A stretch of DNA of 7,194 nt, taken from the NCBI GenBank assembly GCA_004525875.1, contig SPBQ01000118.1:1-7194 (forward strand), given 5' to 3'. This DNA comes from Myxococcales bacterium (GTDB taxonomy: Bacteria; Desulfobacterota_B; Binatia; UBA1149; SPBQ01). The translations under genes were made by a program, and so were the position numbers. A model generated the notes under the pieces. It ran no database searches, had not been told where the DNA came from, and saw nothing but the letters and a program-made list of their open reading frames with translations. Positions 5,831 to 7,194 of the stretch are shown piece by piece; position 1 is the first letter of the stretch; each line of letters opens with the position of its first letter.

Positions 5831-7194
5831 ATGCTCATCCACCTCAACCCTCGGCTCGCGCGCGCGGCAGCCCGAGCCTCACTCGTCTGTCTCGCCATTC
5901 TTGTTGGCCTCTCATTCGGCAGGGCACTGACAGCGCCCGGCGTTGCCGTTGCTCGTGACGCGTTGGCGCCCGTTTGCGGCGACGCCAACGGAGATGGTGC
6001 AGTCTCGACGAGCGACGCCCTCGGCATCGTGCGCTTCAGCTCCGGCGTGGTAGGCACCTGCGCCCCACCGGCGTGTGACGCGAACGGCAGCGGCGCGGTC
6101 ACCGTGAGCGACGCGCTCATCGTGCTCGGATTGGTGGTCGGCATGGACCTCGAGACTGCCTGCCCCGATGGGATCGAGGTCGACGATAGCGACGTGATCG
6201 ACTTCGAGGATCTCCTTGCTGGTCAGGTCATCGACAGTACGACCAGCCTCGGGGGAATCGGTCCTGTCGGAGTCTCGGGCTCCAACCCTAACGCAAATTT
6301 CGCGGCATCGCTGAACGCGGCGATCGTCTACGACTCGAGCTGTGCCACTGGCTGCACGGGCGGCGACATCGATCTGGGCAGCCCGAACCAGGACTTCGGT
6401 GGCCCCGGCATCGGCGACGGTGGTCGCGACGGCTCCCCGTTCGCCAACTCGGTCGCGCTCGGGAACATCGCCATCCTCGCCGAGAACCTTCGCGACGGTG
6501 ACGGTGACGGGCTCATCGACGATCCCGACGATCAGGGCGCGGGTCCGGTGACAATGACGTTCGACTTCAGCGCCGTGGGTTCCGTCTCGATCCGCCAGAT
6601 CACGATCATCGACGTCGAGACTACCGAGATGATGCCGCTCGTCGAGCTCTTCGATGCTGCTGGTGGCCTCGTTGTGTCGCAGTCGCTGGCCAACACGGGC
6701 AACAACGGCGTCAATCACTCGAGCATCGGCGAGAACAGTGGCGTGGTCACGATGCGGATCTCCGCTCGCGCTTCGATCGGTATCGATAACATCGTGTTCG
6801 CGCTTGACGTTGTCGAGACGACAACGACGTCGACCTCTACATCGACGTCGAGCACGTCGAGCACGTCGAGCACGTCGTCGACGTCGTCCACGTCGTCCAC
6901 GTCGTCCACGTCGTCGACGTCGACGACATCGAGTACGTCGTCCACGTCGAGCACGACGACCACTGCGGAGCCGACTACCACGACGTCGTCGACGTCCACG
7001 ACGATGGTATCGCGACCGGCCGGAGCGTGCTGTTTGCCCGAGGGCGCCTGCCAGATTCTGGACGGTGAGTTCTGCGCCGGCGAGGGCGGTGCCTACAACG
7101 GCGACGACACGATCTGCGAGGCGGTGGATTGTACTCCGCCGACAACCATGGCCCCGACGACCACGATGGCGCCGGTGACGACGACGATGGCCCC
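5831..7194 (+). CDS. secreted mosaic protein: dockerin-like repeats, beta domain, Thr/Ser linker, Cys-rich module (C-terminus beyond window)
   Basis: The frame is open for 454 codons to the right edge. Residues 1-41 look like a signal peptide (basic start, then SLVCLAILVGLSFG). Two dockerin-type calcium loops follow: DANGDGAVSTSD (51-62) and DANGSGAVTVSD (83-94). Each has the DxNx(D/S)GxxxxxD pattern and a following hydrophobic helix, and they are framed by Cys49, Cys77, Cys82 and Cys111. Residues ~123-328 form a beta-rich domain starting VIDFEDLLAGQVID and containing TGGDIDLGSPNQDFGGPGIG, an Asp-rich DGDGDGLIDDPDD loop near 222 and a closing GIDNIVFALDV. I know this layout from exported proteins of environmental bacteria but cannot name a family. 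Residues 330-391 are a Thr/Ser linker. Residues 398-434 are a six-Cys module (GACCLPEGACQI...CEAVDC). A second linker of TTTMAP type follows. It is probably a cell-surface or released Ca2+-binding protein. No catalytic motif is visible. Confidence 0.87.
   Translation, partial: MLIHLNPRLARAAARASLVCLAILVGLSFGRALTAPGVAVARDALAPVCGDANGDGAVSTSDALGIVRFSSGVVGTCAPPACDANGSGAVTVSDALIVLGLVVGMDLETACPDGIEVDDSDVIDFEDLLAGQVIDSTTSLGGIGPVGVSGSNPNANFAASLNAAIVYDSSCATGCTGGDIDLGSPNQDFGGPGIGDGGRDGSPFANSVALGNIAILAENLRDGDGDGLIDDPDDQGAGPVTMTFDFSAVGSVSIRQITIIDVETTEMMPLVELFDAAGGLVVSQSLANTGNNGVNHSSIGENSGVVTMRISARASIGIDNIVFALDVVETTTTSTSTSTSSTSSTSSTSSTSSTSSTSSTSSTSTTSSTSSTSSTTTTAEPTTTTSSTSTTMVSRPAGACCLPEGACQILDGEFCAGEGGAYNGDDTICEAVDCTPPTTMAPTTTMAPVTTTMA
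5981..6114 (+). other. pair of dockerin type I-like Ca2+-binding repeats
   Basis: The loops encode residues 51-62 and 83-94 of the secreted protein, with ligands at loop positions 1, 3, 5, 9 and 12 (D, N, D/S, S/T, D). In the second loop, position 5 is Ser instead of Asp. True cellulosomal dockerins bind cohesins, but isolated pairs like this are common in non-cellulosomal bacteria. No cohesin is in the window, so a partner is unknown. Confidence 0.75.
6845..6952 (+). repeat. 9-bp tandem array, 12 units, encoding Thr-Ser-Ser
   Basis: Twelve consecutive 9-bp units of the form ACGTCGNNN lie in frame in the linker (residues 339-374). By last codon the order is AGC x3, TCG, TCC x3, TCG, ACG, then ACATCGAGT, TCC, AGC. 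Every unit encodes Thr-Ser-Ser except the ninth (Thr-Ser-Thr). The two runs of three identical units suggest recent slippage or unequal exchange. The array lies within a broader Thr/Ser-only stretch at 6818-7003. Confidence 0.85.
7022..7132 (+). other. six-cysteine GACC module in the secreted protein
   Basis: The 37-residue module begins GACCLPEGACQI and ends TICEAVDC, with Cys at module positions 3, 4, 10, 18, 32 and 37. The pattern GACCxxxGxC...C..xGGxYxGDxTxC..xxC is one I recognise as a recurrent disulfide-rich unit in exported proteins of planctomycetes and Deltaproteobacteria-like bacteria, often in tandem between Thr-rich linkers. More copies may follow beyond the edge. Confidence 0.6.
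7133..7194 (+). repeat. second Thr-rich linker with TTTMAP repeats (continues beyond window)
   Basis: After the last Cys the frame reads PPTTMAPTTTMAPVTTTMAP, an approximate six- to seven-residue repeat that runs into the right edge. Its composition differs from the Thr-Ser-Ser array upstream. It probably links the Cys-rich module to a further domain outside the window. Confidence 0.65.

Noticed and set aside
5691..5930. Short plus-strand frame beginning MSGYRSQLAGLIGALLSF
   Set aside because: It has a hydrophobic start, but its ATG lies in the hairpin after the VOC gene, there is no ribosome site, and it overlaps the better-supported start at 5831.
5912..6718. Minus-strand open frame of 268 codons
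   Set aside because: It is antisense to the secreted mosaic protein. The Asp-rich plus-strand codons (GAC/GTC) generate long open antisense frames.
6838..6960. Possible CRISPR array
   Set aside because: The units are 9 bp, contiguous and in frame with no spacers, so this is a coding tandem repeat.
6715..6999. Minus-strand Asp-Val repeat protein
   Set aside because: It is a by-product of the self-complementary Thr-Ser-Ser repeat, and no ribosome site or other domain supports it.
6654..7178. Plus-strand Arg-rich open frame (174 codons)
   Set aside because: It is an out-of-frame reading of the same repeat, giving poly-Arg/Pro with no domain. The frame from 5831 has clear modules on both sides of the repeat.

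Overview
The window is high-GC bacterial DNA from a Gram-negative organism. It holds two outer-membrane beta-barrel proteins, a patatin-type lipase with a likely lipoprotein signal, and a large secreted mosaic protein. Dockerin-like repeats, Thr/Ser 'TTTST' linkers and a 'GACC' Cys-rich module in one protein are things I associate with uncultured Deltaproteobacteria-like lineages (Binatota or Myxococcota type). That placement is an inference. I see no phage, insertion sequence, CRISPR array, rRNA or tRNA.

Layout. Positions 1-2144, minus strand: an outer-membrane barrel gene followed by a patatin-like phospholipase whose start overlaps the barrel stop. The phospholipase runs off the left edge. 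Positions 2145-2879: no intact gene. This stretch has a perfect hairpin/palindrome (2242-2260) and a frameshifted minus-strand remnant ending in the C-terminal signature of bacterial adenylate cyclase/AAA-ATPase/TPR proteins. Positions 2880-4519, plus strand: an outer-membrane 'neuromedin U-like' barrel/transporter, then after 33 bases a broken secreted DUF3604-type fragment whose last stop overlaps (TGATG) a small secreted or membrane protein. Positions 4520-4899: no intact gene, at most a gene-tail fragment. Positions 4900-5667: a VOC-superfamily (glyoxalase/methylmalonyl-CoA-epimerase-like) protein. Positions 5831-7194: a secreted protein with signal peptide, two dockerin-type Ca2+ loops, a beta-rich domain, a Thr/Ser linker encoded by a 9-bp tandem array, a six-Cys module and a second Thr-rich linker. 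It runs off the right edge.

The products are mostly envelope or exported proteins. The two best-supported transcription units are barrel-lipase (minus) and barrel-DUF3604 remnant-small protein (plus). Gene debris lies between the intact genes, so this looks like a region that has lost genes. I did not find a convincing new defence or mobile system. The items most worth following up are the barrel/patatin pair, the coupled broken DUF3604/small-protein pair and the repeat-bearing mosaic exoprotein.
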